64,000 nucleotides of DNA from Methylorubrum populi. GTDB lineage: Bacteria; Pseudomonadota; Alphaproteobacteria; Rhizobiales; Beijerinckiaceae. The translations under genes were made by a program, and so were the position numbers. The stretch is from NCBI RefSeq assembly GCF_002355515.1, contig NZ_AP014809.1, positions 3,992,501 through 4,056,500 on the forward strand, given 5' to 3'. The notes beneath the pieces are model-generated. The model had not been told where the DNA came from and made no database searches. It saw nothing but the letters and a program-made list of their open reading frames with translations. Positions 26,410 through 35,108 of this stretch are shown in pieces (the stretch's first letter is position 1; each line of letters begins with the position of its first letter).

Positions 26410-27594
26410 ATGGCAGCCAGCGAAGATATCGTCATTGTCGGGGCGGCGCGCACGCCGGTGGGCTCGTTCGCCGGCGCCTTCGGCTCCGTGCCGGCGCATG
26501 AACTCGGCGCGGTGGCGATCAAGGCCGCGCTGGAGCGCGCGGGCGTCTCGCCCGACGACGTGGACGAGGTGATCTTCGGCCAGGTGCTCACGGCGGCCGC
26601 CGGGCAGAACCCGGCGCGTCAGGCCGCTATCGCCGCCGGCATCCCGGAGAAGGCCACCGCCTGGGGTCTCAACCAGGTCTGCGGCTCGGGGCTTCGCACC
26701 GTCGCCGTCGGCATGCAGCAGATCGCCAACGGCGACGCCAAGGTGATCGTGGCCGGCGGCCAGGAATCGATGTCGCTCGCCCCCCACGCGCAGTACCTGC
26801 GCGGCGGCCAGAAGATGGGCGACCTCAAGCTCGTCGACACCATGATCAAGGACGGCCTGTGGGACGCCTTCAACGGCTACCACATGGGTCAGACCGCCGA
26901 GAACGTGGCCCAGGCCTTCCAGCTCACCCGTGAGCAGCAGGACCAGTTCGCGGTACGCTCGCAGAACAAGGCCGAGGCCGCCCGCAAGGAGGGCCGGTTC
27001 AAGGAGGAGATCGTCCCGGTCACGGTGAAGGGCAAGAAGGGCGACACGGTCGTCGATACCGACGAGTACATCCGCGACGGCGCCACCGTCGAGGCGATGG
27101 CCAAGCTCAAGCCCGCCTTCGCCAAGGACGGCACCGTGACCGCCGCCAACGCCTCGGGCCTCAACGACGGCGCCGCCGCGCTGGTGCTGATGTCGGCCTC
27201 GGAAGCCGAGCGCCGGGGCGTCAAGCCGCTGGCCCGGATCGTCTCCTGGGCGACTGCGGGCGTCGATCCGAAGGTGATGGGCACCGGCCCGATCCCGGCC
27301 TCGCGCAAGGCCCTGGACAAAGCCGGCTGGAAGCCCGCCGACCTCGACCTGATCGAGGCCAACGAGGCCTTCGCCGCCCAGGCTCTCGCCGTGAACAAGG
27401 ACATGGGCTGGGACGACGAGAAGGTGAACGTCAATGGCGGTGCCATCGCCATCGGCCACCCAATCGGAGCCTCGGGCGCCCGGGTCCTCATCACGCTGCT
27501 GCACGAGTTGAAGCGCCGCGACGCCAAGAAGGGCCTCGCCACGCTGTGCATCGGCGGCGGCATGGGCGTCGCGATGTGCGTCGAGCGGGTCTGA
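26410..27594 (+). CDS. phaA: Acetyl-CoA acetyltransferase (beta-ketothiolase) PhaA
   Basis: 394 residues, with GAGGAG 8 bases upstream. Thiolase features are complete: nucleophile Cys91 in [10 protein letters not shown], the [13 protein letters not shown] segment [14 protein letters not shown], His350 in [17 protein letters not shown] and Cys380 in [10 protein letters not shown]. It condenses two acetyl-CoA to acetoacetyl-CoA for PHB synthesis and also feeds the ethylmalonyl-CoA pathway in methylotrophs. It is followed by a GC hairpin (27611-27633) before phaB. Confidence 0.95.
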   Translation: MAASEDIVIVGAARTPVGSFAGAFGSVPAHELGAVAIKAALERAGVSPDDVDEVIFGQVLTAAAGQNPARQAAIAAGIPEKATAWGLNQVCGSGLRTVAVGMQQIANGDAKVIVAGGQESMSLAPHAQYLRGGQKMGDLKLVDTMIKDGLWDAFNGYHMGQTAENVAQAFQLTREQQDQFAVRSQNKAEAARKEGRFKEEIVPVTVKGKKGDTVVDTDEYIRDGATVEAMAKLKPAFAKDGTVTAANASGLNDGAAALVLMSASEAERRGVKPLARIVSWATAGVDPKVMGTGPIPASRKALDKAGWKPADLDLIEANEAFAAQALAVNKDMGWDDEKVNVNGGAIAIGHPIGASGARVLITLLHELKRRDAKKGLATLCIGGGMGVAMCVERV

Positions 27595-27610
27595 GCGACC
27601 GGGCGCGGAG

Positions 27611-27633
27611 GGGAGGGCGGCCCTTGCCCTCCC
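27611..27633 (+). terminator. GC hairpin after phaA
   Basis: GGGAGGGC (27611-27618) pairs with GCCCTCCC (27626-27633) across a 7-base loop, 17 bp after the phaA stop. No T run follows, so it may attenuate rather than fully stop transcription into phaB. Confidence 0.4.
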
Positions 27634-27848
27634 ACTCCCGACTTCAAGCCGAATTTGACGAAAACGGCTTGATGGTTTGTGAAATTTAAATGCGATGCGG
27701 GCCTGTCATCGTCCGGCTACACAAGCGGGGATGACAGGCCGCGCCCCGGACGGGCCATGACAGGATCGGTGACCTGTCGACCACAAGCCTAGCGGGTGTT
27801 TCGCAAAGCGGCTTAACAATAACCCGATACGGGAAAACGGAGGAAATC

Positions 27849-28577
27849 ATGGCTCAGGAACGCGTCGCCCTCGTCACGGGCGGAACGCGCGGCATCGGCG
27901 CCGCGATCTCGAAGCGCCTCAAGGACAAGGGCTACAAGGTCGCCGCCAATTACGGCGGCAACGACGAGGCCGCCAACGCCTTCAAGTCCGAGACCGGCAT
28001 CCCGGTGTTCAAGTTCGACGTCGGCGACCTCGCGAGCTGCGAGTCCGGCATCAAGGCGATCGAGGCCGAGGTCGGGCCGATCGACATCCTGGTGAACAAT
28101 GCCGGCATCACCCGCGACGGCGCCTTCCACAAGATGACCTTCGAGAAGTGGCAAGCGGTCATCAAGACCAACCTCGACTCGATGTTCACCTGCACCCGCC
28201 CGCTGATCGAGGGTATGCGCTCGCGCAATTTCGGGCGCATCATCATCATCTCGTCGATCAACGGCCAGAAAGGCCAGGCCGGCCAGACCAACTACTCGGC
28301 GGCCAAGGCCGGCGTGATCGGCTTCGCCAAGGCGCTGGCGCAGGAGAGCGCCTCCAAGGGCGTCACCGTCAACGTCGTGGCCCCCGGCTACATCGCCACC
28401 GAGATGGTGATGGCCGTGGCCGAGGACATCCGCAACAAGATCATCTCGACGATCCCGACGGGCCGCCTCGGCGAGGCCGACGAGATCGCCCACGCGGTCG
28501 AGTATCTCGCCAGCGACGAGGCCGGTTTCGTCACCGGCTCGACCCTGACGATCAACGGCGGCCAGCACTTCGTCTGA
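27849..28577 (+). CDS. phaB: Acetoacetyl-CoA reductase PhaB
   Basis: 242 residues, with GGAGG 5 bases upstream. Short-chain dehydrogenase features: NADPH loop TGGTRGIG (10-17), NNAG (83-86), the catalytic Ser136, Tyr149 and Lys153 in the SSINGQKGQAGQTNYSAAKAG segment, and the PhaB-typical ending GGQHFV. It reduces acetoacetyl-CoA to (R)-3-hydroxybutyryl-CoA. The 254-bp spacer from phaA contains an A/T-rich patch (about 27655-27690) that probably holds a separate promoter. Confidence 0.95.
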   Translation: MAQERVALVTGGTRGIGAAISKRLKDKGYKVAANYGGNDEAANAFKSETGIPVFKFDVGDLASCESGIKAIEAEVGPIDILVNNAGITRDGAFHKMTFEKWQAVIKTNLDSMFTCTRPLIEGMRSRNFGRIIIISSINGQKGQAGQTNYSAAKAGVIGFAKALAQESASKGVTVNVVAPGYIATEMVMAVAEDIRNKIISTIPTGRLGEADEIAHAVEYLASDEAGFVTGSTLTINGGQHFV

Positions 28578-28604
28578 TCGAAGCCGTCCGTCCGAACGCT
28601 CCGG

Positions 28605-28637
28605 AGGCCGCCGGTCCGCTCCACGGGCCGGCGGTCT
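28605..28637 (+). terminator. Hairpin after phaB
   Basis: A 14-base arm (28605-28618) pairs with 28624-28637 with two G-U/mismatch positions and a 5-base loop, 28 bp after the phaB stop, followed by TCTTCGCCGTTTCTC. Confidence 0.4.
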
Positions 28638-28756
28638 TCGCCGTTTCTCGGGCGCCGTTTTCCGGGCAACGTGCTCGCCTGCCCGAAAAAAATACTTTAT
28701 GCCGCATCCCCAACTCCCTGCCCACTTCCCTGCCACTTCCAATCGATGAACCGGCT

Positions 28757-29731
28757 GTGCTGCGCCTCGCGCTGATCCTGCGGCGGAACCTGCCCCGGCT
28801 GGCGGGGCTCGCGACCATCCCGCTGATCCGGGCGGTGTTCCTGCTGGCGCGGATGCTCGGCACCGACCGGGCGAGCGCGGCCGGCGGCCGGCTCGCGCGG
28901 CTCGTCGGCCCGTTCCTGCCCTCGCACCGCACGGCGATGGCCAACCTCCGCGCGGCCTATCCCAAGGAGGACGAGGCACGGCTACGGAGAATCGCGCTGG
29001 AGGCCTGGGACAATCTCGGGCGTACCGGCGCCGAATACGCCCATCTCGACACGATCTTCGACTACGACCCGGAAAATCTCGCGACCCAGCGCATGGAGGT
29101 GCGGGGGCTGGAGCAGTTCTTCGCGATCCGCGACGACGGCCGGCCGGGGCTGATCTTCTCGGCCCACCTCGCCAATTGGGAGTTGCCGGCGATCTGCGCC
29201 GAAAAGTTCGGGCTGGAGACCACCGCGGTGTTCCGGCCGCCGAACAACCCGGCCGCTGCCCAGCTCGTGCAGGAGGTGCGCCGCAAGACCATGGGGGGGC
29301 TCGCCGCCTCCGGACCCGGCGCCGTCTTCGCCATGCAGGGCGTGGTGGAGCGCGGCGGCCATCTCGGCCAGCTCATCGACCAGCACTTCACCCGCGGCGT
29401 CGTGGTTCAGTTCTTCGGCCGGCCGGTGCTGGTCAACCCGCTGCTCGGCAAGCTCGCCCGCCATCACGATTGCCCGGTCCACGGCGCGCGGGTGGTGCGC
29501 AAGCCCGGCGGGCGCTTCCTCCTCGAACTGACGCCGCCCCTCGACCTGCCCCGCGGCCCCGACGGGCTGATCGAGGTTCAGGGCGCGATGCAGGCGATGA
29601 CGCGCGTGATCGAGGGATGGGTGCGCGAGCATCCCGGCCAGTGGCTGTGGATGCACCGCCGCTGGCGGCCCAACATGCTGCCGAAGGGAACGCTGCCGGT
29701 GCAGCCCGCCGGGGACGTGCGGAGCACCTGA
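28757..29731 (+). CDS. Lysophospholipid/lipid A acyltransferase family protein (HtrB/LpxL-like)
   Basis: 324 residues from GTG at 28757; no strong ribosome-binding site is seen and the start is tentative. The LpxL/HtrB family layout is present: an N-terminal membrane segment, HRTAMANLRAAYPKEDEARL, the acceptor motif HLANWE (His-x4-Glu, in SAHLANWELPAICAEKFG), FRPPNNPAAAQLVQEVRR and HPGQWLWMHRRW near the C-terminus. Enzymes of this family add a secondary acyl chain to lipid A or acylate ornithine or other lipids in the inner membrane. The target here is not defined. Confidence 0.82.
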   Translation: MLRLALILRRNLPRLAGLATIPLIRAVFLLARMLGTDRASAAGGRLARLVGPFLPSHRTAMANLRAAYPKEDEARLRRIALEAWDNLGRTGAEYAHLDTIFDYDPENLATQRMEVRGLEQFFAIRDDGRPGLIFSAHLANWELPAICAEKFGLETTAVFRPPNNPAAAQLVQEVRRKTMGGLAASGPGAVFAMQGVVERGGHLGQLIDQHFTRGVVVQFFGRPVLVNPLLGKLARHHDCPVHGARVVRKPGGRFLLELTPPLDLPRGPDGLIEVQGAMQAMTRVIEGWVREHPGQWLWMHRRWRPNMLPKGTLPVQPAGDVRST

Positions 29732-29759
29732 TCCCGGCGGACGGCGAATTTACAAAAAA

Positions 29760-31019
29760 TCAGTCGGCCCACTCGCCGCGGCGCATCACCGGCACCGCCT
29801 CGCCGGAGGCGGTGAGGCCGTCCACGTCGATCTCGGCCGAGCCGATCATCCAGTCGATATGGATCAGGCTGCGGTTGGCGCCGCGCTCGGCGAGATCCGC
29901 CTCGCTCAGCCCCTCGCCGCCGTTGCGGAAGCACTTCGAGTAGGCCTGCCCCAGGGCGATGTGGCTCGCCGCGTTCTCGTCGTAGAGCGTGTTGTAGAAC
30001 AGCAGGCCCGAGGCCGAGATCGCCGAGGAGGCGGGCACCAGCGCCACCTCGCCGAGGCGGGCGGCGCCCTCGTCGGTGTCGAGCACCTTGGCGAGCACGT
30101 CGCTGCCGGTGCGCGCCTTCGCCTCGACGATGCGGCCTTCCGAGAAGCGCACGCGGATGTCGTCGATCAGAGTGCCCTGGTAGGAGAGCGGCTTGGTGCT
30201 GGCGACATAACCCTCGACCCGCAGGCGGTGAGGCGTGGTGAACACCTCCTCGGTCGGGATGTTGGCGTTGCAGACGACGCCGTTCTTGGCGGTCGTGGCG
30301 CCGCCGCACCATTCGTGGTCGTCGGCCAAGCCCACCGTCAGGTCGGTGCCGGGACCGCGGAAGCGCAGGGCAGAGAAGCGCGAGCTGTTGAGCCGCTCGG
30401 TGCGGCGGGCGAGGTCGCGGTTGTGTTCGCCCCAGGCGGCGACGGGGTCGGGTCCGTCGATGCGCGAGGCGGAGAACACCGCGTCCCAGAGGCGGGCGAC
30501 GGCCTCGTCCTCGGGCAGATCGGGGAAGACCGTGCGGGCCCACGGCTTGGTCGCCGCAGAGACGATGGTCCAGTTGGTGGAGAAGCCCGCGATCAGCTCC
30601 AGCGCTGGCACGTAGGCCTGGGAGCGCGAGCGGTTGGCGCGGGCGACCTTGGCCGGATCCTGGCCCGCCAGCAGGGACGGGTCGTCGCCGGAGATGGCGA
30701 GCCGGGCCGCCCCGCCGCGATAGGCGTCGGCCATGCCGGCATAGAGCCAGCCGGCCGCCTTGTCGAAGGCCTCGTCCGGCGCGTGGGCGAAGCGGGCAAG
30801 CGTCGCGGCGTCGTCCGCGTAGAAGGTGGTGACCAGGGAAGCGCCGGCCTTGTAGGCGTGCTCGGTGATGGCGCGGGCCAGCGGCACCGCTTCGAGCGGC
30901 GCCGTCATCACCAGTTCCTGCCCCGGCTGCAGCCCGAGGCCGACCCGCACGGCGACCTCTGCCAGCCGGTCGAGGCGCTCGGTGAAGGGGAGGGCGGCCG
31001 TTCCCGGCATCTGGCTCAT
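29760..31019 (-). CDS. Aminopeptidase, M29 (thermophilic metalloprotease) family
   Basis: 419 residues, the usual length for AmpS/PepS-type M29 peptidases. Visible landmarks are FTERLDRLAEVAVRVGLGLQPGQELVM at the N-terminus, NANIPTEEVFTTPHRLRVEG (metal-binding Glu-rich segment), HIALGQAYSKC and the C-terminal SLIHIDWMIGSAEIDVDG (His and Asp ligands). It releases N-terminal amino acids and works as a two-metal cytoplasmic enzyme. It is upstream of the DUF2218 gene on the same strand (72 bp apart). Confidence 0.9.
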   Translation of the reverse strand: MSQMPGTAALPFTERLDRLAEVAVRVGLGLQPGQELVMTAPLEAVPLARAITEHAYKAGASLVTTFYADDAATLARFAHAPDEAFDKAAGWLYAGMADAYRGGAARLAISGDDPSLLAGQDPAKVARANRSRSQAYVPALELIAGFSTNWTIVSAATKPWARTVFPDLPEDEAVARLWDAVFSASRIDGPDPVAAWGEHNRDLARRTERLNSSRFSALRFRGPGTDLTVGLADDHEWCGGATTAKNGVVCNANIPTEEVFTTPHRLRVEGYVASTKPLSYQGTLIDDIRVRFSEGRIVEAKARTGSDVLAKVLDTDEGAARLGEVALVPASSAISASGLLFYNTLYDENAASHIALGQAYSKCFRNGGEGLSEADLAERGANRSLIHIDWMIGSAEIDVDGLTASGEAVPVMRRGEWAD

Positions 31020-31091
31020 GGGGTGATCTCCACGCTGTCCCGCCGCGCGCGATCGCCCCGGCTCGATCCGGGTGTCAGACCCTGACGCGGC

Positions 31092-31385
31092 TCAGGCCGC
31101 GCGCGACCACGTGATCTCGCCCAGATTCTCGCGGAAGGCAAAGCGCAGGAGGTGGTCGGAGACCACATTCTCCAACCGTGTCAGGCCGGCCGGGTCGGGG
31201 GTGGCGACCTGCATCAGCAGGGCGTCGGAGCTCGCCTCGAAGGTGCAGATGCGGTCCTCACCGAACGGAACCCGTCCCTTGTCGCCGGTCTCCTCGACGG
31301 GGAACTTGTGGCTCCAGTGGCGGCAGAGCTGCTTGAGGTAGCGGCTGGCTTCCGCAGTGGGCACCCGGGCCTGCGAGATAGGCAT
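31092..31385 (-). CDS. DUF2218 domain-containing protein
   Basis: 97 residues from ATG at 31385, chosen because AAGGAG lies 6 bases upstream; the open frame runs on to 31721 without support. The pattern PTAEASRYLKQLCRHWSHKFPVE, then FEASSDALLMQVATPDP and the C-terminal HLLRFAFRENLGEITW is that of DUF2218, a family of small proteins of unknown function often near iron or heme genes. No iron genes are seen here. Confidence 0.8.
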   Translation of the reverse strand: MPISQARVPTAEASRYLKQLCRHWSHKFPVEETGDKGRVPFGEDRICTFEASSDALLMQVATPDPAGLTRLENVVSDHLLRFAFRENLGEITWSRAA

Positions 31386-31787
31386 AATGGTCTCCTTCAA
31401 GTTCGGTGCGGGCGGGAAAGCGCGAAGGGCGCACCGCGAACCCCGCTTCGGATGAGCGGCCCCCGCCTTCCGCCGCTGCGGCGCAACGCCTTCCGAAGAG
31501 GCAGCGCCGCAATGCAGCATATGGGACGAGGGGGTAAAATCGTCATGCGACAAAACCGAGGCGGGGCCCGCCATCCGCGGCCGTCGCAGAGGGCAGTGGA
31601 GGGCGATTGTCGTGTCACAAGGGTTAACGATTCGATCATCCGGCGTGCGATTCCAGTTGCGCGCGAGGCGGTTTCCCCTCCGTAGAGCGAAGATCATGCC
31701 GCGTTCTTGTGCGTTGCACAATAACCGCTGGGCGACACGACGCGTTCCCGCGTGCGCCCCGTCACGTCACTTTCGTGCGAGCGCGGC
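31386..31787. other. 402-bp intergenic region upstream of the DUF2218 gene
   Basis: No coding frame I can support. It holds the promoter of the DUF2218 gene and a small inverted repeat TTGTGC-GTT-GCACAA at 31707-31721 that might bind a regulator. It is otherwise unremarkable. Confidence 0.4.
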
Positions 31788-33242
31788 TCAGACTGGGAGG
31801 GCCGGCGGCGGTTCGTCGGACAGGGCCACGACCTTGCCGGGATTGAGCAGGTCGTGCGGGTCGAGGGCGCGCTTGAGGCGGCGCATCAGATCGAGGCCGA
31901 CGGGGTCGGCGGTGCGGGCGAGTTCGTCGCGCTTGATCAGGCCGATGCCGTGCTCGGCGGCGATCGAACCGTCCATCCGCTCGACGATGCCGTGAACGAT
32001 GGCGTTGAACCGGCTCCACTGGCTCAGGAATTCGGCCTTGTCCATGCCGACCGGCTGGGTCAGGTTGAAGTGGATGTTGCCGTCGCCGAAATGCCCGAAC
32101 GGGCAGGGGCGCAGGCCCGGCATCGCCGCCTCGCAGGCGGCACTGGCCTCTTCGAGAAAATCGGCCAGCCGCGAGAGCGGCAGCGCGACGTCGTGCTTGA
32201 TCGAGCCGCCTTCCGCCTTCTGCACCTCGGGCAGCAATTCGCGCAGGCGCCACAGGGCAGCGTCCTGCGCCGCGCTGGCGCCGATCACCGCGTCCTCCCC
32301 CAGTCCCGCCTCGATCGCCTCGGCGAGCAACGCCTCCAGCTCGGCGCGGGTGTCGGCGCCGGGGCGGGGCGAGGACAGCTCGATCAAGGCGTAGGCCGCG
32401 TGGGCGCCGGCGAGCGGCGGGCGCACGTCGATGCCGTGCGCCAGAACCATCTCCAGGCCGAAGCGGGGGATGTACTCGAAGGCCGTCAGCCCCCGATCGG
32501 CGCCCGCCCGCAGCCGCTCGAACAGGGCGAGCGCGGCCCGCGCCGAGGGCAGGCCGACGAAGCCGACGCAGGTCGACAGCGGCTTCGGGTAAAGCTTCAG
32601 GGTCGCGGCTGTGATGATGCCGAGCGTGCCCTCCGAGCCGACGAACAGGTGCTTGAGGTCGTAGCCCGCATTGTTCTTGCGCAGCGCCTTGAGCCCGTTC
32701 CAGACCCGTCCGTCGGCAAGCACGACTTCGAGCCCCAGAACGAGGTCGCGGGCATTGCCGTAGGCCAGCACCGCGAGGCCTCCGGCATTGGTGGCGAGCC
32801 CGCCGCCGATCCGCGCCGTGCCCTCCGCCGCCCAGGAGAGCGGGAACAGCATCCCCGCCGCCTCGGCCGCGGCCTGGACGTCGGCGAGGATCATGCCCGC
32901 CTCCACCGTCATGCTGGCGCCGAGGGGATCGATCGCCCGCATCCGGTCGAGGCGGTTGAGCGAGAGCACGATCCCGCCGAAGGGCACGCCGCCGCCGACG
33001 AGACCGGTATTGCCGCCCTGCGCGACCACCGGCACCCGCGCCGCGGCGCAGGCCCGCACGGTGAAGGCGACCTCCTCGGTCGTGCCCGGCGCGACCACGG
33101 CGAGCGCATGACCGCGATAGAGCCCGCGCGACTCGACGAGGTGCGGCGCAATCTCGGCCGGATCGGTGCGGACGTGCCGCGTCCCGAGCCGCTCGGCAAG
33201 CGCGGCGAGAAGGCGATCCTGAGCGGGGCGGGCGTCGGTCAT
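31788..33242 (-). CDS. FAD-binding D-2-hydroxyacid dehydrogenase (GlcD/D2HGDH family)
   Basis: 484 residues from ATG at 33242. The FAD-binding type 4 domain is at about residues 40-220 (VPVVAQGGNTGLVGGGVPF, GGGLATNAGGLAVLAYGNARD, LKHLFVGSEGTLGIITAATL) and the C-terminal FAD-linked oxidase domain carries PCPFGHFGDGNIHFN (metal or substrate His residues) and AEHGIGLIKRDEL. These enzymes oxidise D-lactate, glycolate or D-2-hydroxyglutarate. The absence of GlcE and GlcF neighbours argues against glycolate oxidase. It is divergent from the FAH-family gene. Confidence 0.9.
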   Translation of the reverse strand: MTDARPAQDRLLAALAERLGTRHVRTDPAEIAPHLVESRGLYRGHALAVVAPGTTEEVAFTVRACAAARVPVVAQGGNTGLVGGGVPFGGIVLSLNRLDRMRAIDPLGASMTVEAGMILADVQAAAEAAGMLFPLSWAAEGTARIGGGLATNAGGLAVLAYGNARDLVLGLEVVLADGRVWNGLKALRKNNAGYDLKHLFVGSEGTLGIITAATLKLYPKPLSTCVGFVGLPSARAALALFERLRAGADRGLTAFEYIPRFGLEMVLAHGIDVRPPLAGAHAAYALIELSSPRPGADTRAELEALLAEAIEAGLGEDAVIGASAAQDAALWRLRELLPEVQKAEGGSIKHDVALPLSRLADFLEEASAACEAAMPGLRPCPFGHFGDGNIHFNLTQPVGMDKAEFLSQWSRFNAIVHGIVERMDGSIAAEHGIGLIKRDELARTADPVGLDLMRRLKRALDPHDLLNPGKVVALSDEPPPALPV

Positions 33243-33447
33243 CGGCGGGCGGGCGAAGGCATCGTCCGCCTCAGATAGGCCGGCGGGCCGGAGATTGCAC
33301 CGAGCGCCGTGGATGGTGGGGACGGGCGCGCTCGAAGGATGGCACGCTTCGGGCACTCGGGGTTTTCTTGCGGGTTTCCTTCCCGCGGCGGGTCGCCGCC
33401 CGATCGAACCTGTTTCATCGTCCGACCGAAACGAGGCCTGAGGCGCC

Positions 33448-34143
33448 ATGCTGTCCGTGATTCCGAACCCGTCGCGCACCACGCTGCCGATCCAGGGCAG
33501 CCCCGACCTGTTCCCCGTGCGCAGGGTCTATTGCGTGGGCCGCAACTACCGCGCCCATGCCCGCGAGATGGGTGCTGACGAGCGCGACCCGCCCTTCTTC
33601 TTCCTCAAGCCCGCCGACACGCTGCAAGTGGCGCCCGAAGGCGAGACGATCGCGCATCCCTATCCGCCACGCACCGAGAACTACCATTTCGAGGTGGAGC
33701 TGGTGGCGGCCCTCGGCCGCGGCGGGCGCGACATCCCGGTGGAGAGCGCCGGCACCCATGTCTACGGCTACGCGGTGGGCCTCGACATGACCCGGCGCGA
33801 CCTGCAGGACGAGGCCAAGCGGCAGGCGCGCCCCTGGGAGCTCGGCAAGGCGGCGGATTGTTCCGCCCCGATCGGCCCGCTGCGGCCGGCCGGCGTCATC
33901 GGCCATCCGCGCTCGGGCGCGATCACGCTCGATGTCGACGGCGAGGAGCGCCAACGGGGCGACCTGTCCGAGATGATCTGGTCGGTGCCGGAGCAGATCG
34001 CGCTGCTCTCGACCTATTTCGAACTGCATCCGGGCGACCTGATCTTCACCGGCACGCCGTCCGGCGTCGGGGCGGTGCGGCGCGGGCAGACCATGAACGC
34101 GCGGATCGAGGGGGTCGGGTCGATCGCGCTGAGGGTCGTGTGA
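33448..34143 (+). CDS. Fumarylacetoacetate hydrolase-family protein
   Basis: 231 residues. The FAH fold is recognised by VYCVGRNYRAHAREMG, ENYHFEVELVAALGRGG (metal-binding Glu residues), GYAVGLDMTRRDLQ and the C-terminal IFTGTPSGVGAV. Short single-domain members are fumarylpyruvate or acylpyruvate hydrolases or oxaloacetate decarboxylases. Length and the FFLKPADTLQ segment suit the acylpyruvase/fumarylpyruvase type. It lies 43 bp upstream of a Nudix gene in the same direction. Confidence 0.9.
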   Translation: MLSVIPNPSRTTLPIQGSPDLFPVRRVYCVGRNYRAHAREMGADERDPPFFFLKPADTLQVAPEGETIAHPYPPRTENYHFEVELVAALGRGGRDIPVESAGTHVYGYAVGLDMTRRDLQDEAKRQARPWELGKAADCSAPIGPLRPAGVIGHPRSGAITLDVDGEERQRGDLSEMIWSVPEQIALLSTYFELHPGDLIFTGTPSGVGAVRRGQTMNARIEGVGSIALRVV

Positions 34144-34186
34144 GGCAGACGGGACGGGCCGGACGCCACCGTCTACAACACGCGGC

Positions 34187-34663
34187 ATGATCCTGAATCT
34201 CGACCGCCCCTGGCTTCACCGCTTGTCCCTGCGGGTCGCGCTCCTGACCCGCGGCATGACGCTGGGGGTGCGCGGCGTCGCCATCGACGGGCAGGGGCGC
34301 GTCTGCCTCGTGCGCCATACCTATGTCGGCGGCTGGCACCTTCCCGGCGGCGGGATCGATCCGGGCGAGAGCGGCCCCGCGGCGATGGCCCGCGAGTTCC
34401 GTGAAGAGGCCGAGATCGTGGTGACGCCCGAGGCCGGCCTGCGGCTGCACGGCTTCTTCCTGAATCCGGGCGCGCTGCGCCGGGACCACATCGCCGTCTA
34501 CGTCGTCCCGGCTTTCACGGTGACGGGGCCGAAGCGGCCGGACCGCGAGATTGCCGAAGCCGGCTTCTTCCCCCTCGACGCCCTGCCGGCCGACACCACC
34601 CGCGCCACCCGCGCGCGCCTCGCCGAAATCCGCGACGGACGGCCTCCGGCCGAGCTTTGGTGA
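34187..34663 (+). CDS. Nudix hydrolase
   Basis: 158 residues with a near-complete Nudix box: GGIDPGESGPAAMAREFREE then AEI, in which the usual Gly after the EE pair is Glu. Before it stands the GGWHLPGGG strand. Nudix enzymes hydrolyse nucleoside diphosphates linked to another group; the substrate is unclear. An N-terminal extension of about 20 residues has a hydrophobic-basic character. Confidence 0.88.
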   Translation: MILNLDRPWLHRLSLRVALLTRGMTLGVRGVAIDGQGRVCLVRHTYVGGWHLPGGGIDPGESGPAAMAREFREEAEIVVTPEAGLRLHGFFLNPGALRRDHIAVYVVPAFTVTGPKRPDREIAEAGFFPLDALPADTTRATRARLAEIRDGRPPAELW

Positions 34664-34694
34664 GCCGCGCAAAAATCTCGAACCGGTCTCGAAC

Positions 34695-34723
34695 TTGGCG
34701 CTTGCATCCTCCGGCGGGATAGT
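34695..34723 (+). promoter_or_regulatory. Probable promoter of tRNA-Gly
   Basis: TTGGCG (34695-34700) and GATAGT (34718-34723) are spaced by 17 bp and lie about 57 bp before the tRNA gene, fitting a housekeeping alphaproteobacterial promoter. Confidence 0.4.
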
Positions 34724-34779
34724 GTTTACACACCTCCACCGACGGCGGCGCCCACGGCGCCGAACGGACGGACAAGAGA

Positions 34780-34854
34780 GCGGGTGTAGCTCAGGGGTAG
34801 AGCACAACCTTGCCAAGGTTGGGGTCGAGGGTTCGAATCCCTTCGCCCGCTCCA
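34780..34854 (+). tRNA. tRNA-Gly (GCC anticodon)
   Basis: The 75-base gene folds as a cloverleaf: acceptor stem GCGGGTG with CGCCCGC, D arm with AGCTCAGGGGTAGAGC, anticodon stem CAACC/GGTTG around loop TTGCCAA (anticodon GCC), T arm GAGGGTTCGAATCCCTT, discriminator T and an encoded CCA (34852-34854). It decodes GGC and GGU. Confidence 0.97.
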
Positions 34855-34885
34855 GTTTCCTCGTAAGAACTGACCGACCTACGAG

Positions 34886-34913
34886 AAGCCGCCTTTGGGC
34901 GGCTTTCGTCGTT
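34886..34913 (+). terminator. Rho-independent terminator after tRNA-Gly
   Basis: AAGCCGCC (34886-34893) pairs with GGCGGCTT (34898-34905) over a TTTG loop, followed by TCGTCGTTTTG, 32 bp after the tRNA. Confidence 0.8.
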
Positions 34914-35108
34914 TTGACCTATCAAAATGCGCTGCCGATGCGGCGTTAAGGGTTCGTTAGCCAAACAATTCCTAACGTCCGGCCGGTGCAGGAAGGCCGG
35001 GCATGCTCGAACATCGCAGAACGCGGACGGCCGGATCGGTGGCGGCCAGGGCGCCGGTCAACCGCACCCGCCGCGCCGCAGAAGTCGCAGGCACATCGCA
35101 CCTCCTGA

